NCBI GenBank assembly: GCA_050700835.1
Contig: JBOHDX010000026.1
Span: forward strand, 1-64,000
Direction of reading: 5' to 3'
DNA length: 64,000 nt
Source of the DNA: JBOHDX01 sp050700835
GTDB taxonomy: Bacteria > Actinomycetota > Actinomycetes > Propionibacteriales > Nocardioidaceae
Positions 26,658-36,447 of this stretch are shown in pieces; positions within the stretch are counted from its first letter, which is position 1, and the number at the start of each line of letters is the position of its first letter. The translations under genes and the position numbers were made by a program. The notes under the pieces are model-generated. The model was not told the DNA's origin and made no database searches. It saw only the letters and a program-made list of their open reading frames with translations.

Positions 26658-27220
26658 GAGCGGTCACCGCTCTCCTGGCCGGCATCGGCGGCGTGGGCGG
26701 CTCGGCTCGCGGCGGTCCCGCGGTAGTAGTCCTGCTCGCTGTCGCCCAACTGCATGGCGTGTGGGGGCAGCTCCATGCCCGGCAGCAGCGGCGCCAGCAG
26801 GTCCTTCTTCTCGTAGATCAGCTTCTCGCGGGTGTCGTCGGCCAACTCGTACTCGTTGGTCATCGTCAGCGCGCGGGTGGGGCAGGCCTCGATGCACAGT
26901 CCGCACAGGATGCAGCGCAGGTAGTTGATCTGGTAGACGCGCCCGTAGCGCTCCCCGGGCGAGAAGCGCTCGTCGGCGGTGTTGCTGGCGCCCTCGACAT
27001 AGATCGCGTCGGCCGGGCACGCCCACGCGCACAGCTCGCAACCGATGCACTTCTCCAGACCGTCGGGCCAGCGGTTGAGCTGGTGCCGGCCGTGGAAGCG
27101 CGGAGCGGTGGGCTTCTTCTCGAACGGGTACTGCTCGGTGACGACCTTCTTGAACATCGTGCGGAACGTGACACCGAACCCAGCGATCGGGTCCCAGAAC
27201 TGCTCCCTGAGGCTAGGCAC
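26654..27220 (-). CDS. nuoI: NADH-quinone oxidoreductase subunit I, cluster 2
   Basis: 188 aa. Two 4Fe-4S motifs are intact: C58-C61-C64-C68 (CIGCELCAWACP) and C103-C106-C109-C113 (CILCGLCIEACP). The first motif differs from that of cluster 1 (CTVCMLCARECP), in keeping with a different electron donor. GTG 27220 overlaps the nuoH stop TAG by a few bases. Confidence 0.95.
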   Translation of the reverse strand: MPSLREQFWDPIAGFGVTFRTMFKKVVTEQYPFEKKPTAPRFHGRHQLNRWPDGLEKCIGCELCAWACPADAIYVEGASNTADERFSPGERYGRVYQINYLRCILCGLCIEACPTRALTMTNEYELADDTREKLIYEKKDLLAPLLPGMELPPHAMQLGDSEQDYYRGTAASRAAHAADAGQESGDRS

Positions 27221-28520
27221 CTGGGTCCTCCTCGGTCGTCGATGTGCGCACGGTCGCCGACGACGCCAGCTCGGGCACCCGCTGCCCAGGCATCGGCGGC
27301 ACCGGGTAGCCCCCGGCGAAGGCGTCGAACTCCGGCTCCTCCTCCGGCTCCGGCTTGCTCCGGTCGGGCAGGAATGCCACGACCAGAAGCACCGCGACCG
27401 CGATGCCCGCCACGATCAGCAGCACGTTGCTGTGGACCCCACCGTGCAGCCGGATCTGGCGCACGACCGCCACCCCGAGGGTCCAGACCAGCGCGACCGG
27501 GATCAGGATCTTCCAGCCGAACTTCATGAACTGGTCGTAGCGCAGCCGGGGCAGGGTCCCGCGCAGCCAGATGAACACGAAGATGAACACCATGACCTTG
27601 GCGAGGAACCACAGCACCGGCCAGTAGCCCTCGTTGGACCCGTGCCACAGGGACAGCGGCCACGGCGCACGCCAGCCACCGAGGAACAGCGTCGTCGCCA
27701 GCGTGGAGACGGTGACCATGTTGACGTACTCCGCCAGGAAGAACAGCGCGAACTTCAGTGAGGAGTACTCGGTGTGGAACCCGCCGACCAGCTCACCCTC
27801 GGCCTCGGGGAGGTCGAACGGCGCGCGGTTCGTCTCGCCGACCATGGCCAGCAGGTAGATCAGGAAGCTCGGCAGCAGCGGCAGCGCGAACCACATGTCC
27901 TTGGCCTGTGCAGCCACGATCCCGGACGTCGACATGGTCCCGGCGTACATGAAGACCGCGACGAACGACAGGCCCATCGCGACCTCGTAGGAGATCATCT
28001 GGGCGCTTGAGCGAAGGCCACCCAGCAGGGCGTACGTCGAGCCCGACGACCAGCCGGCGAGCACGATTCCGTAGATGCCGACCGACGAGACGGCGAGAAT
28101 GTAGAGCACGCCGACCGGCAGGTCGGTGAGCTGCAACGAGGTGTGGGTGCTCGTGAACGGGATCCGGACCTCGGGTCCGAACGGGATCACCGCGAAGGCC
28201 ATGAACGCCGGCACCGTGGCGATCACCGGTGCGACGATGAAGACGATCTTGTCCGCCGACTTGGGGATGATGTCTTCCTTGAGGGCGAGCTTGATTCCGT
28301 CGGCCAGGCTCTGGAGCAGGCCGAACGGTCCGTGCACGTTGGGACCGATGCGATGCTGCATGCGGGCCACGACTCGGCGCTCGAACCAGATGTTGAACAA
28401 CGTGAGCACGACCAGCAACGCGAAGATCAGCACCGTCTTGATCACGATGACCCACCAGGCGTCGTGACCGAACAACGACAGGGTCGAGTCGTAGGTTGTC
28501 GCCGTCCGGATGCTCGTCAC
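27213..28520 (-). CDS. nuoH: NADH-quinone oxidoreductase subunit H, cluster 2
   Basis: 435 aa. Quinone-chamber blocks are RMQHRIGPNVHGPFGLLQSL, DGIKLALKEDIIP and NRAPFDLPEAEGELVGGFHT. A last membrane segment and an acidic, Pro-rich tail (DRSKPEPEEEPEFDAFAGGY) extend it by about 110 residues over the cluster 1 copy. GTG 28520 overlaps the nuoG stop. Confidence 0.94.
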   Translation of the reverse strand: MTSIRTATTYDSTLSLFGHDAWWVIVIKTVLIFALLVVLTLFNIWFERRVVARMQHRIGPNVHGPFGLLQSLADGIKLALKEDIIPKSADKIVFIVAPVIATVPAFMAFAVIPFGPEVRIPFTSTHTSLQLTDLPVGVLYILAVSSVGIYGIVLAGWSSGSTYALLGGLRSSAQMISYEVAMGLSFVAVFMYAGTMSTSGIVAAQAKDMWFALPLLPSFLIYLLAMVGETNRAPFDLPEAEGELVGGFHTEYSSLKFALFFLAEYVNMVTVSTLATTLFLGGWRAPWPLSLWHGSNEGYWPVLWFLAKVMVFIFVFIWLRGTLPRLRYDQFMKFGWKILIPVALVWTLGVAVVRQIRLHGGVHSNVLLIVAGIAVAVLLVVAFLPDRSKPEPEEEPEFDAFAGGYPVPPMPGQRVPELASSATVRTSTTEEDPGA

Positions 28521-30961
28521 GACTTGCCCCTCTCGATCCGCAGCACGTCGCCGGCACCGGCGCCCAGGACGGACCGAAGGGACACGCCGCCCGAGTGCTG
28601 GGCGGCCCACACCACGCCGTCCGGGAGGTCGGCCAGCGCCGCCGGCAGCGCGACCGCACCGGCGTCGGTCGCGAGGACCACCTCGTCGCCGATGCCTGCA
28701 CCGACCGAGCGTGCCGTGGTCTCGGACATCAGCACGACCGGCGCCTTGGCGGTGGCGAGGTAGTGGGGGTCGCCCTCCTGCAGCCGACCGTCGTCGATCA
28801 ACAGGCGCCAGGTGTCGAGGACGACCTCACCGGGCCGGGCACCGCAGGCGCCACCGGCTTCGACATGCGGCGCAGAAACTCGACCCCCGTCCCAGGGTCC
28901 AAGCTCGGTCATCTCCCCGCGCGCCTGCTCGACCGTCCGGAAGCCGAGCCGGCCACCCAGCTCGTCAGCGATGCCCGACAGCACCCGCAGATCGGGAACC
29001 GCGCCGGACTCGGTGAGCACCTTGTCGAAGGAGCGGACCCGGCCCTCCCAGTCGACGAAGACTCCTGCCTTCTCGACCACCGGCGCCACCGGGAAGACGA
29101 CGTCGGCACGACGGGTCACCTCACCGGCCAGGACCTCGAGGCTCACCACGAAGCCGCTGGCTTCGATGGCGGCCATCGCAGCCGCGGGATCGGGCAGGTC
29201 CAGCGGGTCGACTCCGGCGACGACGAGAGCGGTCAGGTCACCGGCGTGGACGGCGTCGATGATCGCGCCGGTGTCACGCCCCTCGCGGGAGGGCAGCACG
29301 TCGACACCCCACGCGGCAGCGACGTCGGCGCGGGCCGACGCGTCGGACACCGGGCGTCCACCCGGCAGCAGCGACGGCAGGCAGCCGGCCTCCAGCGCCC
29401 CCCGCTCCCCCGCACGCCGGGGAACCCAGCCGAGCTTGGCGCCGGTGCCGGCGGCCAGTGCGAGCGCCGCGCTGAGCGCGCCGGGCACCGCCGCGAGCCG
29501 CTCCCCGACGAGGATCACGCCCCCGTGGTCCAGCGCTACCTTGCCGTCCTCGGCGAGTGCAGCGAGGGTCCTGGCCTCGTCGCCGGGCACGGTGGTGAGA
29601 GCCGTGCCGGCGAGCTTTCGCAGCCCGTTGCTGGTGTGGCTGGCGACCGCGAACACCCGCAGGCCGTTCTTGCGGACCGACTTGCGCAGGCGCAGGAACA
29701 CGATGGGCGACTCGTCCTCCGGCTCGAACCCGGCGAGCACCACGGTGGTGGCACGGTCCAGATCGGCGTAGGTCACGGCGGCGCGACTGCCCGGCCCGGT
29801 CGCGACGACATGCGACGCCAGGAACTCGGCTTCCTCGGCAGAGTGGGCACGCGCGCGGAAGTCGATGTCGTTGGTGCCCAGCACGGCGCGGGCGAACTTG
29901 GCGTAGGCGTAGGCGTCCTCGCCGGTCAGCCGACCCCCGGTCAGCACTCCGACCTGGCCGTGGGCCGCTGCGAGACCGCGGGCCGCGACGGCGAACGCCT
30001 CCGGCCACGACGCCGTTCGCAGCTCGTGGGTCTCGTCGTCGCGTACGAGGGGGTGGGTGAGCCGGTCCGGCAGCGTCGAGTAGCCGAACGCGAAGCGCCC
30101 CTTATCGCAGTTCCACTCCTCGTTGACCTCGGGATCGTCGCCGGCCAGCCGGCGCATCACCTTGCCGCGCCGGTGATCGGTGCGCTGCGCGCAACCGGAG
30201 GCGCAGTGCTCGCAGATGCTGGGCGACGACACCAGGTCGAACGGACGCGACCGGAAGCGGTACATCGCGCTGGTCAGCGCCCCCACGGGGCAGATCTGGA
30301 TTGTGTTGCCGGAGAAGTAGGAGTGGAACGGCTCAGGCTGGTAGATCCCGACCTGCTGCATCGGGCCGCGCTCGAGCATCGCGATGAACGGGTCGCCGGC
30401 GATCTGCTCGGAGAACCTCGTGCAGCGCGCGCACAGGACGCAGCGCTCACGGTCGAGCAGCACCTGCGCCGAGACGTTGACCGGCTTGGGGAACGTGCGT
30501 TTGGTCTCGACGAAACGCGACTCGCCCCGACCGTGCGACATCGCCTGGTTCTGCAGAGGGCACTCCCCGCCCTTGTCGCACACCGGGCAGTCGAGCGGGT
30601 GGTTGATCAGCAGGAACTCGATGATCCCGTGCTGGGCCTTGTCTGCGACCGGGGATGTCACCTGGGTGCGTACCACCATGCCGCCGGCGACCGGGATGGT
30701 GCAGGATGCCTGCGGCTTGCCCATCGACCGGCCGTTGCCTCCGTCCGGGACCTCGACGAGGCACTGTCGGCAGGCCCCCACAGGGTCGAGCAGGGGGTGG
30801 TCGCAGAACCTGGGGACCTCGACGCCGATCAGCTCGGCCGCCCGGATCAACAGCGTGCCGGTCGGGACGCTCACCTCGACGTCGTCGATGGTCAGGGTCA
30901 CCAGGTCCTCGCGCGACGCGACCTCGGCCCCGTCGGCCGGCTTGGTGCTGCTGACGGTCAT
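28517..30961 (-). CDS. nuoG: NADH-quinone oxidoreductase subunit G
   Basis: 814 aa. The 2Fe-2S domain (PRFCDHPLLDPVGACRQCLV), the His-Cys cluster region (CPVCDKGGECPLQNQAMSHG), and the 4Fe-4S motif CVLCARCTRF are present. They are followed by the extra bacterial cluster (CEHCASGC ... NCDKGRF) and a molybdopterin-oxidoreductase-like body. It passes electrons from NuoF to NuoI. ATG 30961 overlaps the nuoF stop (ATGA); a longer reading starts inside nuoF and is not used. Only one nuoG exists in the window. Confidence 0.94.
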   Translation of the reverse strand: MTVSSTKPADGAEVASREDLVTLTIDDVEVSVPTGTLLIRAAELIGVEVPRFCDHPLLDPVGACRQCLVEVPDGGNGRSMGKPQASCTIPVAGGMVVRTQVTSPVADKAQHGIIEFLLINHPLDCPVCDKGGECPLQNQAMSHGRGESRFVETKRTFPKPVNVSAQVLLDRERCVLCARCTRFSEQIAGDPFIAMLERGPMQQVGIYQPEPFHSYFSGNTIQICPVGALTSAMYRFRSRPFDLVSSPSICEHCASGCAQRTDHRRGKVMRRLAGDDPEVNEEWNCDKGRFAFGYSTLPDRLTHPLVRDDETHELRTASWPEAFAVAARGLAAAHGQVGVLTGGRLTGEDAYAYAKFARAVLGTNDIDFRARAHSAEEAEFLASHVVATGPGSRAAVTYADLDRATTVVLAGFEPEDESPIVFLRLRKSVRKNGLRVFAVASHTSNGLRKLAGTALTTVPGDEARTLAALAEDGKVALDHGGVILVGERLAAVPGALSAALALAAGTGAKLGWVPRRAGERGALEAGCLPSLLPGGRPVSDASARADVAAAWGVDVLPSREGRDTGAIIDAVHAGDLTALVVAGVDPLDLPDPAAAMAAIEASGFVVSLEVLAGEVTRRADVVFPVAPVVEKAGVFVDWEGRVRSFDKVLTESGAVPDLRVLSGIADELGGRLGFRTVEQARGEMTELGPWDGGRVSAPHVEAGGACGARPGEVVLDTWRLLIDDGRLQEGDPHYLATAKAPVVLMSETTARSVGAGIGDEVVLATDAGAVALPAALADLPDGVVWAAQHSGGVSLRSVLGAGAGDVLRIERGKS

Positions 30962-32274
30962 GCCCTGGCTCCAGCCGATGCGGACGCGAACAAGGTCGAT
31001 GCTTCGGGGTCGAACGGGCAAGCACCACCGTCGATATGCTCGAGGTACTCGTCCCGGAAGTACTCGATCGACGACGTGATGGGGCTGGTGGCACCGTCAC
31101 CCAGGGCGCAGAACGCCCGGCCGAGGATGTTGTCACACTGGTCCAGCAGCACGTCGAGGTCCCCCTCGGAACCCTTGCCGTCCTCGATCCGCTGCAGGGT
31201 CTGCACCAGCCACCACGTGCCCTCGCGGCACGGGGTGCACTTGCCGCAGGACTCGTGCTTGTAGAACTCCGTCCAGCGCAGCACCGCTCGGACGACGCAC
31301 GTCGTCTCGTCGAAGATCTGCAGGGCCCGGGTGCCCAGCATGGACTTGGCGGCACCGACGCTCTCGAAGTCGAGTGGTACGTCGAGGTGCTCGGCGGTCA
31401 GCAGGGGCGTCGACGAACCGCCGGGCGTCCAGAACTTCAGCTCATGCCCCTCACGGACGCCGCCACCGAGGTCGAGCAGCTCACGCAGGGTGATGCCGAG
31501 CGCCGCTTCGTACTGCCCCGGAGTCTGAACGTGCCCGGACAGGGAGAAGATCCCGGGGCCCTTCGACTTCTCGGTGCCCATGGACGCGAACCACTCCGCG
31601 CCCTCGCTGACGATGCACGGCACGGACGCGATGGACTCGACGTTGTTGATCACCGTCGGGCAGGCGTACAGCCCCGCGACGGCGGGGAACGGAGGTCGCA
31701 GTCGAGGCTGGCCGCGACGTCCTTCCAGCGAGTCGAGCAGTGCCGTCTCCTCGCCACAGATGTAGGCCCCCGCCCCGGCATGCACGATGACGTCCATATC
31801 GACGCCGGAGCCGAGGATGTCGGTGCCGAGGTAGCCGGCGAGGTAGGCCTCCTGGACCGCGCGCTGCAGTCGGCGCACGACGTGCAGAACCTCGCCCCGG
31901 ACGTAGATGAACGCCTGCTGCGCCCGGATCGCGTACGCCGAGATGATCACACCTTCGACCAGCGTGTGCGGGCTCGCCATCATCAGCGGGATGTCCTTGC
32001 AGGTCCCGGGCTCCGACTCGTCGGCGTTGACCACCAGGTAGTGCGGCTTGCCGTCGCCTTGCGGAATGAAGCCCCACTTCATCCCGGTGGGGAATCCGGC
32101 GCCGCCGCGGCCGCGCAGCCCCGAGTCCTTGACCATCGTGATGAGCTCGTCCTGGTCGGTGTCGAGGGCCGTGCGCAGGGCCTGGTAGCCGCCGCTGCGC
32201 TCGTAGGACTCGAGCGTCCACGCGCGGTCGGCGTCCCAGTTGTCGGTGAGGACGGGGGTGAGTGTGTCGGTCAC
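30958..32274 (-). CDS. nuoF: NADH-quinone oxidoreductase subunit F (NADH/FMN)
   Basis: 438 aa. The glycine-rich NADH site GLRGRGGAGFPTGMKW, the FMN region VVNADESEPGTCKD and the 4Fe-4S motif ESCGKCTPCREGTWW are intact. It oxidises NADH and passes electrons to FMN and the first iron-sulfur cluster. It is the NADH entry point that cluster 1 lacks. GTG 32274 overlaps the nuoE stop. Confidence 0.95.
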   Translation of the reverse strand: MTDTLTPVLTDNWDADRAWTLESYERSGGYQALRTALDTDQDELITMVKDSGLRGRGGAGFPTGMKWGFIPQGDGKPHYLVVNADESEPGTCKDIPLMMASPHTLVEGVIISAYAIRAQQAFIYVRGEVLHVVRRLQRAVQEAYLAGYLGTDILGSGVDMDVIVHAGAGAYICGEETALLDSLEGRRGQPRLRPPFPAVAGLYACPTVINNVESIASVPCIVSEGAEWFASMGTEKSKGPGIFSLSGHVQTPGQYEAALGITLRELLDLGGGVREGHELKFWTPGGSSTPLLTAEHLDVPLDFESVGAAKSMLGTRALQIFDETTCVVRAVLRWTEFYKHESCGKCTPCREGTWWLVQTLQRIEDGKGSEGDLDVLLDQCDNILGRAFCALGDGATSPITSSIEYFRDEYLEHIDGGACPFDPEASTLFASASAGARA

Positions 32275-33233
32275 GTCGCGTCCTTCCGGTCTGCGCCCTT
32301 GCGGCCCTGGCGACTCTTGCCCGCGCCGCCACTGCCCGACGTCTCGGCGACGTGCGTCTCGCCCTCGGCCCGCGCCGTGTCGGCCTGCGCCGCACCGCCG
32401 GTCGCGGACTCCGCGGTCGCGGCCCGGCCAGACCGCTGATGCCGGTCCGCGGAGCCTCCAGCGGGCCGATCGGGAGCCTGCCAGCCGTGCTCACGCGCCA
32501 TCACGAGCCCGACCAGGCTCGCCGGGCCGGCGGCCGGCCCCTCGTCGGCACGGTCGTCGGGGAATCCCGCAAGCACCCGCTCGGCTTCACGCCATGTGCA
32601 GATCCGGGCGCCGCGAGTGGCGGTCACGTCGCGTCCCGCCCGCAGGTCCTCGACCAGCGCGACGGCGGACTCGGGCGTCTGGTTGTCCATGAACTCCCAG
32701 TTGACGGTCATCACCGGCGCGTAGTCGCAGGCGGCGTTGCACTCGATGTGCTCGAGGGTGACCCTGCCGTCAGGCGTCGTCTCGTCGTTGCCGACCTCAA
32801 GGTGCTCCTGCAGGCGCTTGAAGATCACGTCGCCCCCCATGACGGCGCACAACGTGTTGGTGCAGACCCCGACGTGGTAGTCACCGACGGGGCGGCGCTT
32901 GTACATCGTGTAGAAGGTGGCGACGCCGGACACCTCGGCCGCGCTGATCGCAAGGATCTGCGCGCACGCCTCGATCCCGCCCGGCGTGACGTAGCCCTCC
33001 TCGGCCTGGACGAGGTGCAGCATCGGCAGCAGCGCCGACCGCGGGTGGGGATAGCGCCCCGCGATCTCACGCAGCGCAGCGAGCACCGGCGCGGCCAGGG
33101 GCGGCGTGTCCGTGAGGACGCCAGGGCTGACCGCGACCGCGGTGTCGGTCGCCTCGTTGTCGCTGGACGACATCGCGGTATGCGCCGCGTCGTCCGACGT
33201 CGCGGCCGGGCCGGGCTGCTCGGCAGAGGTCAT
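32271..33233 (-). CDS. nuoE: NADH-quinone oxidoreductase subunit E with basic C-terminal tail
   Basis: 320 aa. The thioredoxin-like 2Fe-2S domain has CTNTLCAVMGG and ECNAACDYAPVM. About 45 residues of Ser/Thr-rich N-terminus precede it. About 90 low-complexity residues after GLVMAREHGW end in a Lys/Arg-rich run (KSRQGRKGADRKD). Both extensions are predicted to be disordered. ATG 33233 gives a TGATG junction with nuoD. Confidence 0.93.
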   Translation of the reverse strand: MTSAEQPGPAATSDDAAHTAMSSSDNEATDTAVAVSPGVLTDTPPLAAPVLAALREIAGRYPHPRSALLPMLHLVQAEEGYVTPGGIEACAQILAISAAEVSGVATFYTMYKRRPVGDYHVGVCTNTLCAVMGGDVIFKRLQEHLEVGNDETTPDGRVTLEHIECNAACDYAPVMTVNWEFMDNQTPESAVALVEDLRAGRDVTATRGARICTWREAERVLAGFPDDRADEGPAAGPASLVGLVMAREHGWQAPDRPAGGSADRHQRSGRAATAESATGGAAQADTARAEGETHVAETSGSGGAGKSRQGRKGADRKDAT

Positions 33234-34576
33234 CAGCGGTCCACTCCACCCATGACGGGGTCGATGCTGGCGATGGCCACGATCACGTCGGCAACCATGC
33301 CCCCTTCGCTCATGACCGATGTGCATTGCAGGTTGACGAACGACGGGTCACGGAAGTGAGCGCGGTACGGCCGGGTGCCGCCATCCGACACCACGTGGCA
33401 GGACAGCTCCCCCCGCGGCGACTCCACCGAGGTGTACACCTGGCCGGGTGGCACCCGGAAGCCCTCGGTCACCAGCTTGAAGTGGTGGATCAGCGCTTCC
33501 ATCGACTCGCCCATGATGTGGCGGATGTGGTCGAGGGAGTTGCCCATGCCGTCGGACCCCACGGCCAGCTGCGCCGGCCATGCGATCTTCTTGTCACCGA
33601 TCATGACCGGCGCGCCCTCGAGGTCGGCTAGCCGGTCGGCGCACTGCTCGACGATGCGCAGTGACTCCCACATCTCGTCCAGACGGATCCGGAACCTGCC
33701 GTACGAGTCGCAGGTGTCCCAGGTAGCGACGTCGAAGTCGTAGCTGTCGTAGCCCCAGTAGGGCTGGGTCCTGCGCAGGTCCCAGGGGTAGCCGGTGGCC
33801 CGCAGCACCGGACCGCTCGCGCCCAGCGCGAGGCAGCCGGCGAGGTCGAGGTAGCCCACGTCGACCAGGCGGCCCTTGAAGATCGGGTTGGCGTTGCACA
33901 GGGCGGCGTACTCGGGAAGTCGCTTGCCCATCAGCTTGATGAACTCCCGGATCTGCTCCAGCGCGCCGGGAGGCATGTCCTGGGCGACGCCTCCGGGCCG
34001 GATGAACGCGTGGTTCATCCGCAAGCCGGTGATCAGCTCGAACAGGTCGAGGACCAGCTCGCGCTCCCGGAACCCGATCGTCATCACGGTCAGGGCACCG
34101 ATCTCCATGCCACCGGTGGCGATGGCCACCAGGTGCGAAGAGATGCGGTTCAGCTCCATCAGCAGGACCCGCATCACCGTGGCCTTCTCGGGCACGTCGC
34201 CCTCGATGCCGAGCAGCTGCTCGACCCCCATGACGTAGGCGGCCTCGTTGTAGAACGGGGAGAGGTAGTCCATCCGGGTGCAGAACGTCACGCCCTGAGT
34301 CCAGTTGCGGTACTCCATGTTCTTCTCGATGCCCGTGTGCAGGTAGCCGATGCCGCACCGTGCCTCGGTCACCGTCTCTCCCTCGAGCTCGAGGATGAGC
34401 CGGAGCACACCATGGGTCGACGGGTGCTGAGGACCCATGTTGACGACCACGCGCTCGTTGTGGGACTCGGCCACCCCCGAGGCGACGGAGTCCCAGTCCT
34501 GGCCGGTGACGGTGAACACTCGACCGGAGGTGGTCTCCTGCTCCGTCGCGGCGTAGGGGTCGGCGGTCTGGCTCAT
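33233..34576 (-). CDS. nuoD: NADH-quinone oxidoreductase subunit D (49-kDa)
   Basis: 447 aa quinone-site subunit. NMGPQHPSTHGVLRLILEL, GYLHTGIEKNMEYRNWTQG and RGELSCHVVSDGGTRPYRAH are the family signatures. It is the only nuoD in the window, so if both complex I forms are assembled, this gene (or another elsewhere) must supply the quinone-binding subunit of cluster 1. GTG 34576 overlaps the nuoC stop. Confidence 0.95.
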   Translation of the reverse strand: MSQTADPYAATEQETTSGRVFTVTGQDWDSVASGVAESHNERVVVNMGPQHPSTHGVLRLILELEGETVTEARCGIGYLHTGIEKNMEYRNWTQGVTFCTRMDYLSPFYNEAAYVMGVEQLLGIEGDVPEKATVMRVLLMELNRISSHLVAIATGGMEIGALTVMTIGFRERELVLDLFELITGLRMNHAFIRPGGVAQDMPPGALEQIREFIKLMGKRLPEYAALCNANPIFKGRLVDVGYLDLAGCLALGASGPVLRATGYPWDLRRTQPYWGYDSYDFDVATWDTCDSYGRFRIRLDEMWESLRIVEQCADRLADLEGAPVMIGDKKIAWPAQLAVGSDGMGNSLDHIRHIMGESMEALIHHFKLVTEGFRVPPGQVYTSVESPRGELSCHVVSDGGTRPYRAHFRDPSFVNLQCTSVMSEGGMVADVIVAIASIDPVMGGVDR

Positions 34577-35433
34577 CAGTTGTAGGCCCTCCGGGTGTCC
34601 GGCGGCGGGATGGTCGCGCCCTTGTACTCGACGGGGACCCCACCGAGCGGGTAGTCCTTGCGCTGCGGATGCCCCGGCCAGTCGTCCGGCATCTCGATCC
34701 GGGTCAGGGCGGGGTGCCCGTCGAAGATGATGCCGAAGAAGTCGTACGTCTCACGCTCGTGCCAGTCCGCAGTCGGGTAGACGCCTACGACGGAAGGGAT
34801 GTGCGGATCGTCGTCGGGCGCGGTGACCTCGACCCGGATACGCCGGTTGTGGGTCATCGACAACAGGTGGTAGACGGCGTGCAGCTCACGGCCGGTCTCC
34901 TCGGGGTAGTGAACCCCCGACACCCCGCTGCAGAACTCGAAGCGGAGCGCCTCGTCGTCGCGCAGGTGCTGCGCGACCGCGGGCAGGTGCGCCCGATCGA
35001 CATAGAAGGTGATCTGGTTGCGGTCGACCACGACCTTCTCGACGGCCGCGGCGGACGTCGCGGGGATCAGCTCGGCGAGCCGGTCGGCGACCGCGTCGAA
35101 CCAGCCGCCGTAGGGCCGGGGGCTCTGGCCCGGGACCACGACCGGGCGGGTGAGACCGCCGTAGCCGGACGTGTCGCCGGTGCCGCGCACCCCGAACATG
35201 CCCTCCCGGACCTCGACCACCTCGAGCTCACGCGGCTCGGTCCCGGGCGGCGCCGGCAGGGTGTTCTCGGGCATCGTCTGGTGGGCCGTGGTGGGTTGGT
35301 CGTCCGCGTGCGGGGTAGTGCCGATCTCCGGCTCCTCGGGACCGACTGAGTCTTCCGCCAGCAGGTCGTCGGGGCTGGCCGAACCGGAGCGGGTGCCGGG
35401 AGGCGTGACCTCCGGGCGCTCGTCGTCGCTCAC
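34576..35433 (-). CDS. nuoC: NADH-quinone oxidoreductase subunit C, cluster 2, extended N-terminus
   Basis: 285 aa. The first 85 residues are acidic and Pro/Thr-rich (low complexity). The 30-kDa domain follows, with WHERETYDFFGIIFDGHPAL and MPDDWPGHPQRKDYPLGG. GTG 35433 overlaps the nuoB stop by GTGA. The same domain in cluster 1 lacks this N-terminal extension. Confidence 0.93.
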   Translation of the reverse strand: MSDDERPEVTPPGTRSGSASPDDLLAEDSVGPEEPEIGTTPHADDQPTTAHQTMPENTLPAPPGTEPRELEVVEVREGMFGVRGTGDTSGYGGLTRPVVVPGQSPRPYGGWFDAVADRLAELIPATSAAAVEKVVVDRNQITFYVDRAHLPAVAQHLRDDEALRFEFCSGVSGVHYPEETGRELHAVYHLLSMTHNRRIRVEVTAPDDDPHIPSVVGVYPTADWHERETYDFFGIIFDGHPALTRIEMPDDWPGHPQRKDYPLGGVPVEYKGATIPPPDTRRAYN

Positions 35434-35984
35434 CGAAGGAGTCCCTTCATCTGCGACGTCGGCGTCGCCGCCAGGGCCTCGCTCTCCTGCTGCTTGATCT
35501 GCTTCACCCGGTGCTCGCCGAGCTTGGAGTGCTGCACCTGGTCGTGCAGCTTCAGGATCGCGTCGATCAGCATCTCCGGCCGCGGCGGGCAGCCCGGGAG
35601 GTACATGTCGACCGGCACGACGTGGTCGACGCCCTGCAGGATCGCGTAGTTGTTGAACATGCCGCCCGAGCTGGCGCAGACGCCCATCGCGAGCACCCAC
35701 TTGGGGCCGGGCATCTGGTCGTAGATCTGTCGCAGCACCGGCGCCATCTTCTGGCTGACCCGGCCGGCGACGATCATCAGGTCGGCCTGGCGTGGCGACG
35801 CACGGAACACCTCCATGCCGAACCGCCCGAGGTCGTAGCGCGGACCGCCCGAGGTCATCATCTCGATGGCGCAACACGCGAGTCCGAACGTGGCCGGCCA
35901 GAAGGACGCCTTGCGGAAGTAGCCGGCGACGCCTTCGACGGTCGTCAGCAGCACGCCGCTGGGGAGCTTCTCCTCGATGCCCAT
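35430..35984 (-). CDS. nuoB: NADH-quinone oxidoreductase subunit B, cluster 2
   Basis: 184 aa. N2 ligands are C37-C38 (LACCAIEMM), C103 (GVCASSGGMF) and C132 (LPGCPPRPEM). The C-terminus ends in a Lys/Gln-rich helix typical of actinobacterial NuoB. The start ATG 35984 lies 3 bases after the nuoA stop. Confidence 0.95.
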   Translation of the reverse strand: MGIEEKLPSGVLLTTVEGVAGYFRKASFWPATFGLACCAIEMMTSGGPRYDLGRFGMEVFRASPRQADLMIVAGRVSQKMAPVLRQIYDQMPGPKWVLAMGVCASSGGMFNNYAILQGVDHVVPVDMYLPGCPPRPEMLIDAILKLHDQVQHSKLGEHRVKQIKQQESEALAATPTSQMKGLLR

Positions 35985-35987
35985 GGA

Positions 35988-36347
35988 TCAGTCCCACTCC
36001 AGTCCACCGCGGCGCCACACGTACGCGTAGGCGACGAACACGGTACCGATGAACAGAACCATCTCGACCAGGCCGTACCAGGAGAGCGCGTCGAACGCGA
36101 CCGCGAACGGGTACAAGAAGATGATCTCGATGTCGAAGACGATGAACAGCATGGCGGTGATGAAGTACTTCACCGGGAACCGGCCGCCTCCGACGGGCTG
36201 CGGGGTGGGCTCGATGCCGCACTCGTAGGAGTCGAGGCGGGCCCGGTTGTAGCGCCGGGGCCCGGTGAGCGTGCTCATGACGACCGAGAAGATCGCGAAC
36301 GCCGCCGCCAGCGCGCCGAGCGCGAGGATCGGGACATAGGCACTCAC
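35988..36347 (-). CDS. nuoA: NADH-quinone oxidoreductase subunit A, cluster 2
   Basis: 119 aa. SYECGIEPTPQPVGGGRFPV and FDIEIIFLYPFAVAF are the diagnostic blocks. GTG 36347 is preceded by GAGGGGAGGG. It is the first gene of the fourteen-gene operon, 100 bases after the menJ stop. Confidence 0.94.
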   Translation of the reverse strand: MSAYVPILALGALAAAFAIFSVVMSTLTGPRRYNRARLDSYECGIEPTPQPVGGGRFPVKYFITAMLFIVFDIEIIFLYPFAVAFDALSWYGLVEMVLFIGTVFVAYAYVWRRGGLEWD

Positions 36348-36407
36348 GCGGGTGCCCTCCCCTCGTCATGGAGACCGGCGCACACAGGGGATGTGGTCGG
36401 GATCGCC

Positions 36408-36413
36408 ATCCTA
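36408..36413 (-). promoter_or_regulatory. -10 candidate of nuo cluster 2
   Basis: TAGGAT (reading minus) lies about 60 bases before the nuoA GTG in the 100-base gap after menJ. No convincing -35 at standard spacing. Read-through from menJ is equally possible. Confidence 0.35.
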
Positions 36414-36447
36414 GGACCGCTGTTTGCGGGCCTTGTGTCGGGGCACT

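Noticed and set aside
28496..31264. 922-codon open frame on the plus strand
   Set aside because: It is antisense to nuoG, with low-complexity Arg/Gly/His-rich translation and no domain; a high-GC shadow.
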